The notes beneath the pieces were generated by a model. It saw only the letters and a list, made by a program, of their open reading frames with translations. It did not search any database and had not been told where the DNA came from. Position numbers and translations under genes: made by a program. Of a stretch of DNA of 64,000 nucleotides, positions 44,651-57,950 are shown piece by piece. The stretch is from Aegilops tauschii subsp. strangulata (Eukaryota > Streptophyta > Magnoliopsida > Poales > Poaceae), in contig NC_053040.3 in NCBI RefSeq assembly GCF_002575655.3, positions 351,793,267 through 351,857,266 of the forward strand, given 5' to 3'. Within the stretch, counting starts at the first letter, position 1; the number at the start of each line of letters is the position of its first letter.

Positions 44651-47238
44651 ATGTGCGGATCCAGCTCTCAAGGCAAGTGGGTGACCTCCTCCGTGACGGA
44701 GAAGGACATCAAGGAGCTTCGGGAGGCGAGGTACTTGACAGCTTATATCTAACACAGGCTCCCTGCCAAAGAGCAAGTTATCCCCACTTCAGAGCCCGGT
44801 GAGAGGGTTGTGTTCATCCCTCAGTTCCTCCACGGACTAGGGTTTCCCCTCCACCCCTTTGTTCGAGGTCTTATGTTCTATTATGGGCTAGATTTTCATG
44901 ATCTAGCCCCAAGCTCCTTCCTCCGCATCTCGACATTCATCATCGTGTGCGAGGCTTTCCTCCGCATCCCCCCACACTTTGGCCTATGGCTCAAGGCTTT
45001 TAATGTGAAGCCAAAGGTGGTCGACGGAGAGCACGCGGATTCCGCGGCGCCATGGTGAGAAAACTCCCCAATGTCACCTGTCCCAGATGGGCCTTCGTGG
45101 AGACCGTCAAGACATGGCAGCAGGAGTGGTTCTACATCACCGAACCTCGCGACACCAAGTGGGCGGCTGCTCCTGCTTTCAGATTCCACGCTACAGCTTG
45201 CGTCGTGGACCAACAAGGGTATCGACTGGGGATCATCCGACGAGGTGTTGAAGCTGCAAAAGTGCATCAAAAGCATCATAGAGAAGGACACCAGCCTCAC
45301 TGACGTGATCCAGGTGATGCTCATCCGCCGAACCCTTCCCTGCCAACATCGGCCTCTCCGCATGTGGGAGTTCAATCCAGAAGGGCCGTGGACCCTGCAG
45401 CGATTCTTTGGCACGACGCACGAAGCAATCTGGAAGATGCTCTTCAAGACTCAAAAGTCGTGGCCACAAAAGTCTAAGGACATTGTGCTTGACTGCAATC
45501 ATCCGGCTTCCCCGGTAAGTGCTATATTTTCGAACATAACTCAGTTCATCAATCAAAAGGGATGTACTGAGAATTCCGTCCTATAACAGGGCTGGACAAA
45601 GAAGGCAGAGCGAATCAGGTGTCCGGCTCCACTCCTCGAAAACCTAGTTGATCCTCTGTTAATGAAGATGCTGGTTCTGGCGCCCTATCAGGCGCCGGAG
45701 AAAAAGGCCAAGAAAAAGAGCGAGGAGGCCAAAGGTGGCCTCCGCCGTAAAGGTACTTCGGACGTAGTGTCCGGAGAGACCGAAACTCACTCCTCCCACG
45801 AGGAAGATGAAGATGAAGAGGAGGAGGAGGAGGCAGAAAGCAATTGCCCCCTAAGGGAAGGAGGAAGAAAAGGGCGGCCTCTGTAGATCCAAAGGTGGAG
45901 GCGCCCTAGAAGGGGAAAATATCCCTCCCGGATGGCTCGGATTCGGATGCTGAAGCCATCCCCAAGTGGCGCCCCAGGCCGAAGCCCCTTGCCGCATCGT
46001 AAGTACACGAGGGTGCCTTTCATATGCCCAATCTTTATGATTGTAATTTAACACATAGTATGGTGTAGTCCAGCCCGCGATCTCCCTCAACAATCATCGG
46101 AGGGGAATTCTTTGGATCCGAAGATGATGAAGAGCGAGTCGCCTCCGCGAGCGTCCCCGCCTATCACCACAGACGACACCGAAGTGTTGTCCCGAAGGGC
46201 CTCTCCGGGCCACGGGGCGGTACGGGTGGCCGCCAAAATGGCGCCAGAGGGTAACGCCTTGGCCGCCGAAAACACAGGGGGAACAATCCCCATGGAGACT
46301 GACGACGGGGGCCTTGACCAGTCCGGCCCCGAGCCGAACACTATACCGGAAACCCAAGTGGCTCCAGAATCGAATAAGAGACCCCCATCAAGGGAGGGGG
46401 AGTGCCAACTCCAGCGGCAACCTCCACTAATCCAGAGGCGCCGAACACACTGATGGAGGCACTGCAACGTGCTTCCGTCATGGAGGAGCACTGCACCCAG
46501 ATGGGTGTGGTGGTTGAAAAGGTTCAGTCCGCCAAGAGCAGGCTGAACGAGGCCTTCACTAGCCTACTAACAAGCTTCGAGGTATGCGATGTAATATTCC
46601 TGACCGCTTTTCATATGAAAAAGATGCCTGTATATAGATAGCAGCCCCTGAGACTCTATTCTTCTTTTGAAAAAGGGTGAACAGAGGATCGATAATATTC
46701 GCAGGAGATAATGTACTTTTATATGTTGAGAAGCAGGCTTCAATGTTAGCGGCAACGGCCCAGGCCGCCGAAGTATCCGAGCTTAAGCGTAAGCTGGGGC
46801 TGGCCGATGAGGATCTCGTCCGCATCAACAAGAGATTTGATGAAGCGCAAGGTATGTTTCAGAATATTTCGTTCATGCCTATATTAATATGCAGATTCTG
46901 AGTCAAAGCTCATGCGCTGCTATGTGTATGATTACAGGCAGTGCTGCTGCGATAGAGCCCTTAGGGGTGAACTTGCCCAGGCCAAGGAGCAGCCAAGGGT
47001 GAACAAAGCGGCCGCTGATAAAGCGGCCGAGGACTTGAAGTTTGAGCATGTCATCCGCCGCCGATACAAGGAGCGCGTGACCAAAGTGGAGCAAGTGCTC
47101 AAGGACGCCGCGAGCAAGTGCGAGTCCCTAGAGGAGAAAAATAAAGCCTAGGCGACCGACCTTGCCAAGGCCCTTCAAGAGGCCAAGGAGGCGCGGGCCG
47201 AATCCCGAGTGGCGCGCGAGGAGATCAAGCAGGCCGAA
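44651..47238 (+). pseudogene. B-2 antisense gene, 5' part (exons 1-5), cut by LARD-2
   Basis: It starts at ATG 44651 (MCGSSSQGKWVTSS). Exon 1 (44651-45514, donor cccg|gtaagt) carries FIPQFLHGLGFPLHPF, FYYGLDFHDLAPSSFL and WQQEWFYITEP, with a TAA near 44750 and a frame slip near 45045. Exon 2 (45590-45998) is Lys-rich then strongly acidic (HEEDEDEEEEEEAESN), with a frameshift near 45850 and a TAG near 45907. Exon 3 (about 46069-46580) includes PMETDDGGLDQSGPEPN and MEEHCTQMGVVVEKVQSAKS with one frameshift near 46400. Exons 4 and 5 (about 46740-46851 and 46940-47238) form a coiled coil (AAEVSELKRKLGLADEDLV; YKERVTKVEQVLKDAASK) with one TAG near 47150. LARD-2 then interrupts. The exon plan matches B-1. 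Role unknown. Confidence 0.72.
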
Positions 47239-50200
47239 TGTAACACCCCCAGTGTCATGCTACAGTAATCCCCTGTTAACGGTGCCATGTCATCATGTTA
47301 CTATTTCTAATCTTCACTTGATCCAAATCACCATTCAAATTCAAATCCAATCTAAAGTCAAAAATTCATATTTGTCAGACATGAAAGCTAAAATGTTCAA
47401 AGTGTGGCAAATAATCTCTGGTTATTTTTCATGTTGGAACCAACCTCTTTTGGATTCCCAAAGTGCCCCTGGAAATTATTTAGTGATCCAGCAGCATTTA
47501 AAATTGGCCTTTCCAATTTCTAAAATTGGTTAGGCAACTCCTTTTGGCCTCAAACTTTTGGTGACTCCTAGAATTTATGTGCTTGTTTTATGTAATAAGT
47601 CTCTTTCCTAACAAAACTCATTTACTTCTACAATATAAGAGAAAATAGTAGCCAAAAAAAATTGAAAGCAGAAACTAAAATGTGAAAACGGAAAAGAAAA
47701 GGCCCCCCTGTTTGCCTGGGCCACTAGGCCCAGTTGGCAAAGCCAGCCCAACACCCCTTTATCCCCTTCCTCCGTGTTCACGCAACCCCGTGGACGCAGA
47801 GCGTCCGTCCACGACGCCGATGGCCACGGGGCGGCCATCCGGCGGCTCCCCGGCGACCTACAAGGACGCCCGCGGCCTCCCCAAACCCTAGACGCCCCCA
47901 AATCCCCCCTCTCGCCTCCTCTCTTCCCAGATCCCCTCTTCCCCCTCCTCACCCAAGACCCAACGCGCCCGTTGCCGTCGCCGCACCAGCACCACAGCCA
48001 TCACCATCCCCGGGCGCCCCCGATGTGTCTCGCCGCATCGTCATGCCCAGGAGGAGCACGCCGTCGTCCTCTTCATCCGCGCAGACCGCTATCACCTAGG
48101 ACGCCATGGAGCCATCGCCTCATTCTTCTTCCCCGTCGGCCGTCGCGCACCTCGCCGTCGATTCACCTTGCTCTGGCCCGTCCCCGGCTTCCCCGATGCG
48201 CCCACGAGCTCCGTGGTGAGCTCCTCTGCCGATCCCCACTTTTTCCCCCTTTGATTGGTTGTCGTAGTCGCCATCCACGAACACGTCCGAGCTCCCGCGT
48301 ACGCGTAGGTGCGTGCTTGCTACCGCTGCTCTCTGTCTTTGCTGCTGCTTATACTGCTTGTTGCCATTGCTCCTCACACTGCTATTGCTCACGCCGCTGC
48401 TTCGGTCGCCTCTTGCTAGCTGCGCCGCTCCCGCTTGCTGCTAGTGCTGCTGCTGCTTCTGTTGCTGCTTGCTCTGCCTTGCTGCTGCTGCTGCCACGCC
48501 AGGCTATCCCCGCCTCTGCCGTGCTGCTGCTCCGGCGGTGTCGCTGCTTCTGCTGCTTGCTTCTGCTACTCGCGAGCTGCTGCGCTGCACTACTGTTGTT
48601 CGTTGCTTATTAGCTGCTGCCGCTGTATGCTGAAGCTAGCCATGGCCAAGTGCCTCGGCGTGGTGTGTGTGAGCACAACCATGAGGCGTTGTGCCTCTGA
48701 CACTTGCCCTTTTTAATTAGTAGTAGGTTTAGTTTAGGATTATTTTAGTCCTAAGTTAGTCTAATTGCTGATGAGATGTTGACCCACTCTTAGTTTAAGA
48801 AGATAAAGCAAACATAAAAATGTCTAAGTCAATGACATGTGGCCCCCACTTGCACTATTCCTATGTTAACCAGTTAACCTTTGACTGGGTCAAGCCAACC
48901 CCAGTGGCCCCACTGGCTTATACACGGGTTAGAGTAGCACTTGGTCACAAAAGTATAATCTGCTTATAATTCGAATTAATATTAAATCCAGAAGATGTTT
49001 AAATCTTTAGAAATTCGTAGAAATAAACCATAACTCGGATGAAAATGTTTTCTACATGAAAGTTGCTCAGAACGATGAGGCGAATCCGAATACGCGGTCC
49101 GTTTACCTGTCAGATGCCTCTAACTATCTGAACATGGAACATTCCCGCTCCGGTCATCTGTTTGACATAGCTCCGGAACCGGGAATACATTCGCGGTTGA
49201 ATTCCCCCTTCACCTATTTCGTGCAGCGCTACGTTAGGTCGACCCTAGTTCTGATTATCGTCTTGTCATGCTTAGTGTTGCATCTAGTTGCTTATATTTA
49301 CTGTTTCTTCCCCCTCTTCTCTTCGGTAGACCCCCGAGGCCGATGATGCCCCGGTGATCGACTACGTCGACGACACTTCTTCCTTATTAGTGGAGCTTCC
49401 AGGCAAGCCCCCCCTTTGATCATCCCGATATCGCCCATTTCCTTTCTCTCATGTTTGCATTAGATTTTGCTACTGTAATTGTTTGCTCCTATTCTGATGC
49501 ATAGCCTGCTTTTGTAACCTGCTTATTGTTACCTACCTGCTTATCCTAAACTGCTTAGTATAGGTTTGTTAGTGATCCATCAGTGACCCCACCTTGTCCT
49601 TGTTGCCCCTGCTTCAACATCGAAGACCCGATCAACGGGATCGAAGATCAGGCCCCGGCACCGCACCATCACTTTCCCCTTAGTTGCTCGACACTACTGG
49701 GTTACTATCGAGTGCCGAGGGTGAGACCTCATCATCGCTTCTGATGTTAACCCTGTAGTGTAGATATTCAGTCGTGGTCATCGAGGGTGATTCCGCCTTA
49801 ACCACTTCCGATACAGCTCTGCCGTGCAACTCCTCAAGTGTGAACCTCGAGGGTGGATCCTCTTACGTTCACCTTGATGATTACATCGAGTGGAATCCGT
49901 CAAGGGTGATTCCTTAGGTTTTCCCCTTGGTGTTAGACACACGGTTACTATGGTTACTATGACTTTACACTGGACCCTGTTACTAAAGACGGGTCGGCCC
50001 TAAGGGGTACCCGCGCGAGCATATTTGCGAGTGATGAGGAGTCGGGTTGACCTGGAGGGTGCCCGCGAGATAATTACGAGGCGTGGCCGGGCATTCTTAG
50101 CCCTTGCCGCAAGTCCTCGAGACGGGGCGACGGGGTCACATCTTTCGTGAGTCTCTGCTTGTTACCGCGTGTTCCTAATCCACTACGATTTGGATATTTG

Positions 50201-51381
50201 ATCCGAGGGGCCTCTGGCCTGATAGCACTAACCATCACGTGGGCATAGTATGGGCGTTCTGCGTCGTATACATCAGCCGAAGCTTAATAGACGTCAGCGA
50301 CTGAGCGGCGCGTGCCGGGTTGGACTAGTAAGCACCTGCCTTTTTTAAGGAGGTAGCTAGGTCTGCTCACCGGCCGCGTACGCAACGTGCAGGAGTTCCC
50401 GGGGCGATGGCCCATGACCCCTGGGGGCATAGGTTTAGTCCGGTGTGCTTGACCTCACTATTAATCCTAGGTCGCGTTGCGGCGTATTGTTTGGCCGAGG
50501 CCGGGCATGACCCAGGAAAGTGTGTCCAGCCGGAGTTAATCGAGTGTGGTGGGTAAGTTGTTGCACCCCTGCAGGGAAGAAAACATCTATCGATAGCCTG
50601 TCCTATGGTAACGGACACTCGGAGTTATATCCCGATCGATACAACTAGAACTGGATGCTGAGGCATGTTTTGGATATGTTGCTTCGGGAGTTGAGAAAGG
50701 ATCCCGGAGCATTGATACAACAACATAAATATGACTTATGTTATACTACTCTACTCCCTCCTGTTGCTGCAAGTTGGTGGTTTCCAGAAGATGCTAGTCT
50801 TCGATAGGACGAGCTTCTCCCTCTCTTATTCTGGCATTCTGCAGTTAGTCCACAGATACTACCCCCTTTCATTGATACCGATACATAATTCAGGTAGATC
50901 CTTGCTTGCGAGTACTTTGGATGAGTACTCACGGTTGTTTTGCTACCCCTTTTCCCCCTTCTTTCTTCTTTCTGGTTGTCGCAACCAGATGATGGAGCCC
51001 AGGATCCAGACGCCACCTTCGACGACAACTGCTACTACACTGAGTGTGCCTACTACTACGTGGAGGCCGCCGACGACTAGGAGTAGTTAGGAGGCTCCCA
51101 GGCAGGAGGCCTTGCCTTTTCGATCGTTGTTGCTTTTGTGCTAGCCTTCTTAAGGCAAACTTGTCTAACTCATGTTTGTACTCAGATATTGTTGCTTCTG
51201 CTGACTCTTGTGTTTTTGAGCTTATGTATTCGAGCCCTCGAGGCCCATGGCTTGCAATATAAAGCTTGTATTATTTTATTTGTGTCTAGAGTTGTGTTGT
51301 GATATCTTCCCGTGAGTCCCTGATCTTGATCGTACACATTTGCGTGTATGATTAGTGTACGGTCGAATCGGGGGCGTCACA
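47239..51381 (+). repeat. 5' LTR of LARD-2
   Basis: 4143 bp. It contains a GC-rich stretch with runs of gctgct (about 48425-48620) that gives long Leu/Ala/Cys-rich chance frames, then T-rich and mixed DNA, and ends gggcgtcaca next to the primer site. The open frames are not shared intact with the 3' LTR and have no domains. Confidence 0.87.
48425..48620 (+). repeat. CTG-rich low-complexity tract in the LARD-2 LTR
   Basis: Imperfect gctgct and cttctg repeats. The matching tract in the 3' LTR is at about 55830-56040, with several indels between the copies. Confidence 0.75.
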
Positions 51382-54300
51382 AGTTGGTTTCAGAGCCGAC
51401 TGCCTGTAGGTAGCCCCCTTTCCAACTCCTTGGCCAAAGTTGAGTCTAGTCACTGAAAAACTTTTACTAACATGGCTGTGTGGTTTACGGGCCCACGTCG
51501 CCATTGGGTGGTATTAGGATCTTTTATTCCTCGTCTATACTCTGGGATTCTGATCTCTCTGCTACTCGGGTTAAATATTTTCCTAACTATAACACTAGGT
51601 TCTCGTAACTGATTCTCCCGGAGAGCCCCTCATTTCAGATGGTTGCTTGGTGTACCAGAAGACTACGAAGAGACTCTCCAATGTTCTCTCGAGAACTTGT
51701 GCTTATCGGCTTTGCAATTTCCTACCACCATTATGTCTTTATGGATAGTTAAATACACTTGCCATTCATACTTTCATTCCCGTTTATCTCCTTATTACAA
51801 GATACCCGAAAGTATTCTCCGACTTTCGAGAATCCCTTCTCCGACTGCCTTACAGCTCTTTTCCGCCTGAATAACCTTACGAATAATTCCTCACACTTAT
51901 CGGGGATTCGTTCATCCCCAGTTGATCATGTGTCTCACAAAATTCTTCAAATGCAATTCGACCTCCCGAAGATCCTCTGCAGCCTAGTGCTCCCGAAAGT
52001 CTTGCCTGCCCGCATTATGGTTAAATCCATATGTCCGGCAATATTCATTAACATCCTTTGTCATTGTCATCTTGAGCCTATTGATTCATTATGTTGCGAT
52101 TGCTCGCAATCATCAATTAACCCTTAGAAAATTTTCTTTTCGGCTCAGACATCGTTCCGGATATGAGCTAGTTCTTGTCCAATCCAGATTTGATCGGGTA
52201 CACCTCTAAGTCTATTCAACTTACTCATCTTTTGATCAGAGCCTCTGCTTCTGATCCTTCGTCTTGAAATCATAATTCCTTTGTACCCAAGCATCGAATC
52301 ATTCAGACGTTTTTATAAGTCGATGCCTTTGCATTCTTTCTTCTTCTGATTGAGTATCGATACTCACATCAGATCCTTTATGGACCAGCACATCCTTTGT
52401 TGGATCATTATCCGACAGTGCCCCTCATATTTAATCACCTTGTGAGTTCTTCCCGGATACATAATGCCATTGTTAAATTGTATCCTCTCATTTGGTCAAC
52501 CATGCTCTACCTTTGAACTTGTGTTAGTTACTCTTTAAGTTTGTGGTATATGTTCCTAAGATGCCTCGATGGGTTGAACCTATGTCTATTCTAATCTGTG
52601 TGAACCCAGAAACTTCTACCGGTCATACTCTACTGGTGTTATGCCAGATAAAATTTCAACACTACAGCTTCGTCGAAAGTGAGAAGTGAATGAAAGGTTT
52701 TGCATTGGAGAAGTGGGAGTCGACCTTGAACTTTGTGTTCATACCCATGGACCTAATGTGGAACTTATCATGGAAGCTTCTTGTGATAATAATAATCCCC
52801 GTGTTATAAGTTCATCTGGTAACTATGTTTGGTCCTTTGCAACCGTGGTTCTGACCATGATTGTTCCCCTTTGATTCCATTTCTCGGACAAGTTAAAGCA
52901 CTTGTCTTCTACAGATCAATGCATCTTTGCAACCTCTATCTTGACCTTCCTTCGAGTATTACCCTCCGGTATCTCGAGAATAACAAAGAACTGTGTTGTT
53001 CCTATGAGTCTTCATCTGTTATTGCTCCTTAGCGATTTCAGATTGCCCCAGGTTCCGAGTTATTAGTCACTCAAAAACACCGATAAGTGAATCAATTCCG
53101 CACTCTGATTCAATAACTCTAAGCTATTTCCGTTGCTTACGAGTTTAATAATCCTTCAAGTCATTCCTAGCATGCTCGACTATATCATTATCGTGGTAAA
53201 TTTTAACTGTGCTACCTGGTCCTTCTTCCTGGAGCACAATTTTCGACGATGAGCTAAGCTTATGTTGATCTTCCTCATCATATCATTTCGCCTTGAACAG
53301 CAAGCTTGATTTCGAGTTTGTGTCGTACCCGTGGTTCCAATAAACTTTCGCTTCATCATTCCTTGGACTTGATGTCATCATCGATCGATTACATCTTCAT
53401 GAAATCTCATGACAAATGTGTCGTGATCATCATCAACATTCTGAGCTCTTCCAGGATATCAATCAAATTCATGATGAGAAATACCATCCTTGCCCCTTGA
53501 TGGTTTGTGTTATCATTCACAACATTCTTGCCTCCCCCAACACAAACTTGTTTAGATAATGTTGTAAATACATCCTTCTTGACATGTCGATGGATTGCTG
53601 CCGGACCCATCGGTCACGTCCTATTGCATGAGATGTTCTAGAAATTCCTGATGGATCCTTTGTGTTTCCAAAGTCTGATCTTCACCTGATGACCATGTCA
53701 ATGCTATCTCAAAGCATGCCTATGGTACTCCGATTTTCAACAAAGAACATTTGATGCCCAATGCTAAATGTTTCCTGCTCAACTATCCAAACACTGTTGT
53801 ATGGGTAATGTCATGAAATTTCTCTCCCCTTACCTAAAGCGCTTTCTACATTATATCCTGTCATGGATATCATGCTCTGCTTGTCCTTGGGATGGATATA
53901 CCCTTGAAATATGTGTTTAAACACATTTTCCTTTCCATTGTTCTGTTTAATCTGGTAATCTCCTTTTCCTTCCCATTGTTTTTTTAACCTTTCTTGTGAT
54001 CTATATGATCTAAGCAGTAATATTTTTCTGCTTATGTAAACACCTTGGTGTAGAACCATGTCAGTAAGACCCTGTTACTATAGTTGATGACATTTCGGTA
54101 GCCACCGATGGACGAGAACTTTGCCTATTGGTCCGCCTCGTTCAACGAGCAAGAAAATAGTTCTCCCCGTCCCTCGCCCTTGGTACCAACGTTGTTGACA
54201 ACATAACTAACAATCTATCATCTGACATGCCTTGCTATCGGCCCCCTCTCTACTTTTAACCCACATGGTGGGCTCATAACCCACAGTTCCACAGGATCGG

Positions 54301-54643
54301 AACCTGACTCTCTTGTATATCCTTTATTCCGAAGTATCATTTGCTCTTGGCTTTGTGTGTTGTCACGAGCAACCGTCCGAGAGATGATCTATTCCCGATG
54401 CTCTGAACCCCCTTCTCACACTCTCTTTAGGTATCGATCATTTGTCCATTCGCCTGAAACTTCCTATTGTACCTTCATATTTTGCTCTTGATATTTTATT
54501 AAGTTTCAACTCGAGAGATACTTCTGCCACATTCCCTGAATTGTTCACCAGATAATTAACCCTGTAAGGGTCAGTTCTCCCGAAGTTACTCTTTACGTCC
54601 GCACTTAAATCTCGGGACGAGATTTCTTGTAGTGGAGGAGATT
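51382..54643 (+). mobile_element. LARD-2 internal domain, non-coding
   Basis: The primer site tggtttcagagcc (51385-51397) resembles the initiator tRNA-Met type. The 3' end has 'cgggacgagatttcttgtag' and then a purine tract 'tggaggag', as in Tekay/Del-like gypsy elements. About 3.2 kb between them holds only short frames. I looked for protease, RT and integrase motifs on both strands and saw none. Confidence 0.72.
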
Positions 54644-57600
54644 TGTAACACCCCCAGTGTCATGCTACAGTAATCCCCTGTTAATGGTGCCATGTCATCA
54701 TGTTACTGTTGCTAATCTTCACTTGATCCAAATCACCATTCAAATTCAAATCCAATCTAAAGTCAAAAATTCATATTTGTCAGACATGAAAGCTAAAATG
54801 TTCAAAGTGTGGCAAATAATCTCTTGTTATTTGTCATGTTGTAACCAACCTCTTTTTGATTCCCAAAGTGCCCCTGGAAATTGTTTAGTGGTCCAGCAAC
54901 ATTTAAAATTGGCCTTTCCAATTTCTAAAATTGGTTAGGCAACTCCTTTTGGCCTCAAACTTTTGGTGACTCCTAGAATTTATGTGCTTGTTTTATGTGA
55001 CAAGTCTCTTTCCTAACAAAACTCATTTACTTTTACAATTTAAGAGAAAACAGTAGCCAAAAATTGAAAGCAGAAACTAAAATGTGAAAACGGAAAAGAA
55101 AAGCCCCCCTGTTTGCCTGGGCCACTAGGCCCAATTGGCAAAGCCAGCCCAACATCCCTTCATCCCCTTCCTCCCTGTTCACGCAACCCCGTGGACACAG
55201 AGCGTCCGTCCACGACGCTGATGGCCATGGGGAGGCCATCCGGCAGCTCCCCGGCGACCTACAAGGACGCCCGCGGCCTCCCCTAACCCTAGACGCCCCC
55301 AGTTCGCCCCTCTCGCCCCCTCTCTTCCCAGATCCCCTCTTCCCCCTCCTCACCCAAGACCCAACGCGCCCGTTGCTGTCGCCGCACCACCACCGCAGCC
55401 ACCACCATCCCCGGGTGCCCCGACGTGTCTCGCCGCATCGCCATGCCCAGGAGGAGCATGCCGTCGTCCTCTTCATCCGCGCAGAGCGCCATCACCTAGG
55501 ACGCCATGGAGCCATCGCCTTGTTCTTCTTCCCCGTCGGCCCTTGCGCACCTCGCCGTCTATTCACCTTGCTCTTGCCCGTCCCCGGCTTCCCCGACGCG
55601 CCCACGAGCTCTGTGGTGAGCTCCTCTGCCGATCCCCACTTTTTCCCCTTCGATTCGTTGTCGTAGTCGCCATCCACGAACTTGTCCGAGCTCCCGCGTA
55701 TGCGTAGGTGCGTGCTTGCTGCCGCTGCTCCCTATCTCCGATGCTGCTTATACTACTTGTTGCCGCTGCTCCTCACACTGCTATTGCTCTCGCCGCTGCT
55801 TCGGTCGCCTCTCGCTAGCTGCGCCGCTCCCGCTTGCTGCTAGTGCTGCTGCTTCTTCTTTTGCTGCTTCCTCTGCCTTGCTGCTGCTGCCACGCCAGGC
55901 TGCGCCCGCCTCTGCCGCGCTGCAGCTCCGGCGGTGCCGCTGCTTATTGCTGCTTCTGCTGCTTGCTTCTCCTACTCGCGAGCTGCTGCGCTGCACTACT
56001 GTTGTTCGTTGCTTATTAGCTGCTGCTGCTGTACGCTGAAGCTAGCCATGGCCAAGTGCCTCGGCGTGGTGTGTGTGAGCGCAACCATGAGGCGTTGTGC
56101 CTCTGGCACTTGCCCTTTTTAATTAGTAGTAGGTTTAGTTTAGGAGTATTTTAGTGCTAAGTTAGTCTAATTGCTGATGAGATGTTGACCCACTCTTAGT
56201 TTAAGAAGATAAAGCAAACATAAAAATGTCTGAGTCAATGACATGTGGCCCCCACTTGCACTATTCCTATGTTGACCAGTTAACCTTTGACTGGGTCAAG
56301 CCAACCCCACTGGCCCCACTGGCTTACACACGGGTTGGAGTAGCACTTGGTGACAAAAGTATAATCTTCTTATAATTCGAATTAATATTAAATCCAGAAT
56401 ATGTTTAAATCTTTAGAAATTCGTAGATAATAAACCGTAACTCGGATGAAAAATGTTTTCTACATGAAAGTTGCTCAGAACGATGAATCTTTAGAAATTC
56501 GCGGTCCGTTTACCTGTCAGATGCCTCTAACTATCTGAACATGGAACATTCCCCCTCCGGTCATCTGTTTGACATAGCTCCGGAACCGGGAATACATTCC
56601 CGGTTGAATTACCCCTTCACCTATTTCGTGCAGCGCTACGTTAGGTCGACCCTAGTTCTCTTATCGTCTTGTCATGCTTAGTGTTGCATCTAGTTGCTTA
56701 TATTTACTGTTTCTTCCCCCTCTTCTCTCCGGTAGACCCCCGATGCCGATGATGCCCCGGTGATCGACTACGTCAACGACACTTCTTCCTTTTTAGCGGA
56801 GCTTCCATGCAAGCCCCCCCCCTTTGATCATCCCGATATCGCCCATTTCCTTTCTCTCATGCTTGCATTAGATTTTGCTACTGTAATTGTTTGCTCCTAT
56901 TCTGATGCATAGCCTGCTTTTGTAACCTGCTTATCCTAAACTGCTTAGTATAGGTTGGTTAGTGATCCATCAGTGACCCCCACCTTGTCCTTGTTGCCCC
57001 TGCTTCAACATCGAAGACCCGATCAACGGGATCGAAGACCAGGCCCCGGCACCGCACCATCACTTTCCCCTTAGTTGCTCGACACTACTGGGTTACTATC
57101 GAGTGCCGAGGGTGAGACCTCATCATCACTTATGATGTTAACCCTGTATTGTAGCTATTCAGTCGTGGCCATCGAGGGTGATTCCTCCTTAACCACTTTC
57201 GATACGGCTCTCTCGTGCAACTCCTCCAGTGTGAACCTTGAGGGTGGATCCTCTTACGTTCACCTTGATGATTACATCGAGTGGAATCTGTCAAGGGTGA
57301 TTCCTCAGGTTTTCCCCTTGGTGTTAGACACACGGTTACTATGGTTACTATGACTTTACACTGGACCCTGTTACTAAAGACGGGTCGGCCCTGAGGGGTA
57401 CCCACGCGAGCATATTTGCGAGTGATGAGGAGTCGGGTTGACCCTGAGGGTGCCCGCGAGATAATTACGAGGCATGGACGGGCATTCTTAGCCCTTGCCG
57501 CAAGTCCTCGAGACGGGGCGACGGGGTCACATCTTTCGTGAGTCTCTGCTTGTTACCGCGCGTTCCTAATCCACTACGATTTGCATATTTGATCCGAGGG

Positions 57601-57950
57601 GCCTCTGGCCTGATAGCACTAACCATCACGTGGGCATAGTATGGGCGTTCTGCGTCGTATACATCAGCCAAAGCTTAATAGACGTCAGCGACTGAGCGGC
57701 GCGCGCCGGGTTGGACTAGTAAGCACCTGCCTTTTTTAAGGAGGTAGCTAGGTCTGCTCACCGGCCGCGTACGCAACGTTCAGGAGTTCCCGGGGCGATG
57801 GCCCATGACCCCTGGGGGCATAGGTTTAGTCCGGCGTGCTTGACCTCTCTATTAAGCCTAGGTCGGGTTGCGGCGTATTGTTTGGCCGAGGCCGGGCATG
57901 ACCCAGGAAAGTGTGTCCAGGCGGAGTTAATCGAGCGTGGTGGGTAACTT
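54644..57950 (+). repeat. 3' LTR of LARD-2, right end missing
   Basis: Collinear with 47239 to about 50550. It stops after 'gtggtgggtaactt', so roughly 820 bp of the LTR's end are missing. A small replaced patch lies at 56487-56501. Confidence 0.85.

Larger units (their letters stand above)
47239..57950 (+). mobile_element. LARD-2: long-LTR, non-coding retrotransposon with truncated 3' LTR
   Basis: The 5' LTR is 47239-51381 (4143 bp, tgtaacaccc to gggcgtcaca). The 3' LTR starts at 54644 and is collinear to about 57950, where it breaks off and antisense-gene sequence of B-2 resumes. The interior (51382-54643) has a primer site and a 3' phrase 'tctcgggacgagatttcttg' but no recognised coding domain. 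It has the same general plan as LARD-1 but different LTRs. The left flank ccgaa (47234-47238) has lost its partner. Confidence 0.83.

Noticed and set aside
47774..48613. 279-codon plus-strand open frame
   Set aside because: It lies in the LARD-2 5' LTR and its Leu/Ala/Cys-rich C-terminus comes from the CTG-rich tract. The matching 3' LTR region is broken by indels in that frame, and no domain is recognisable.
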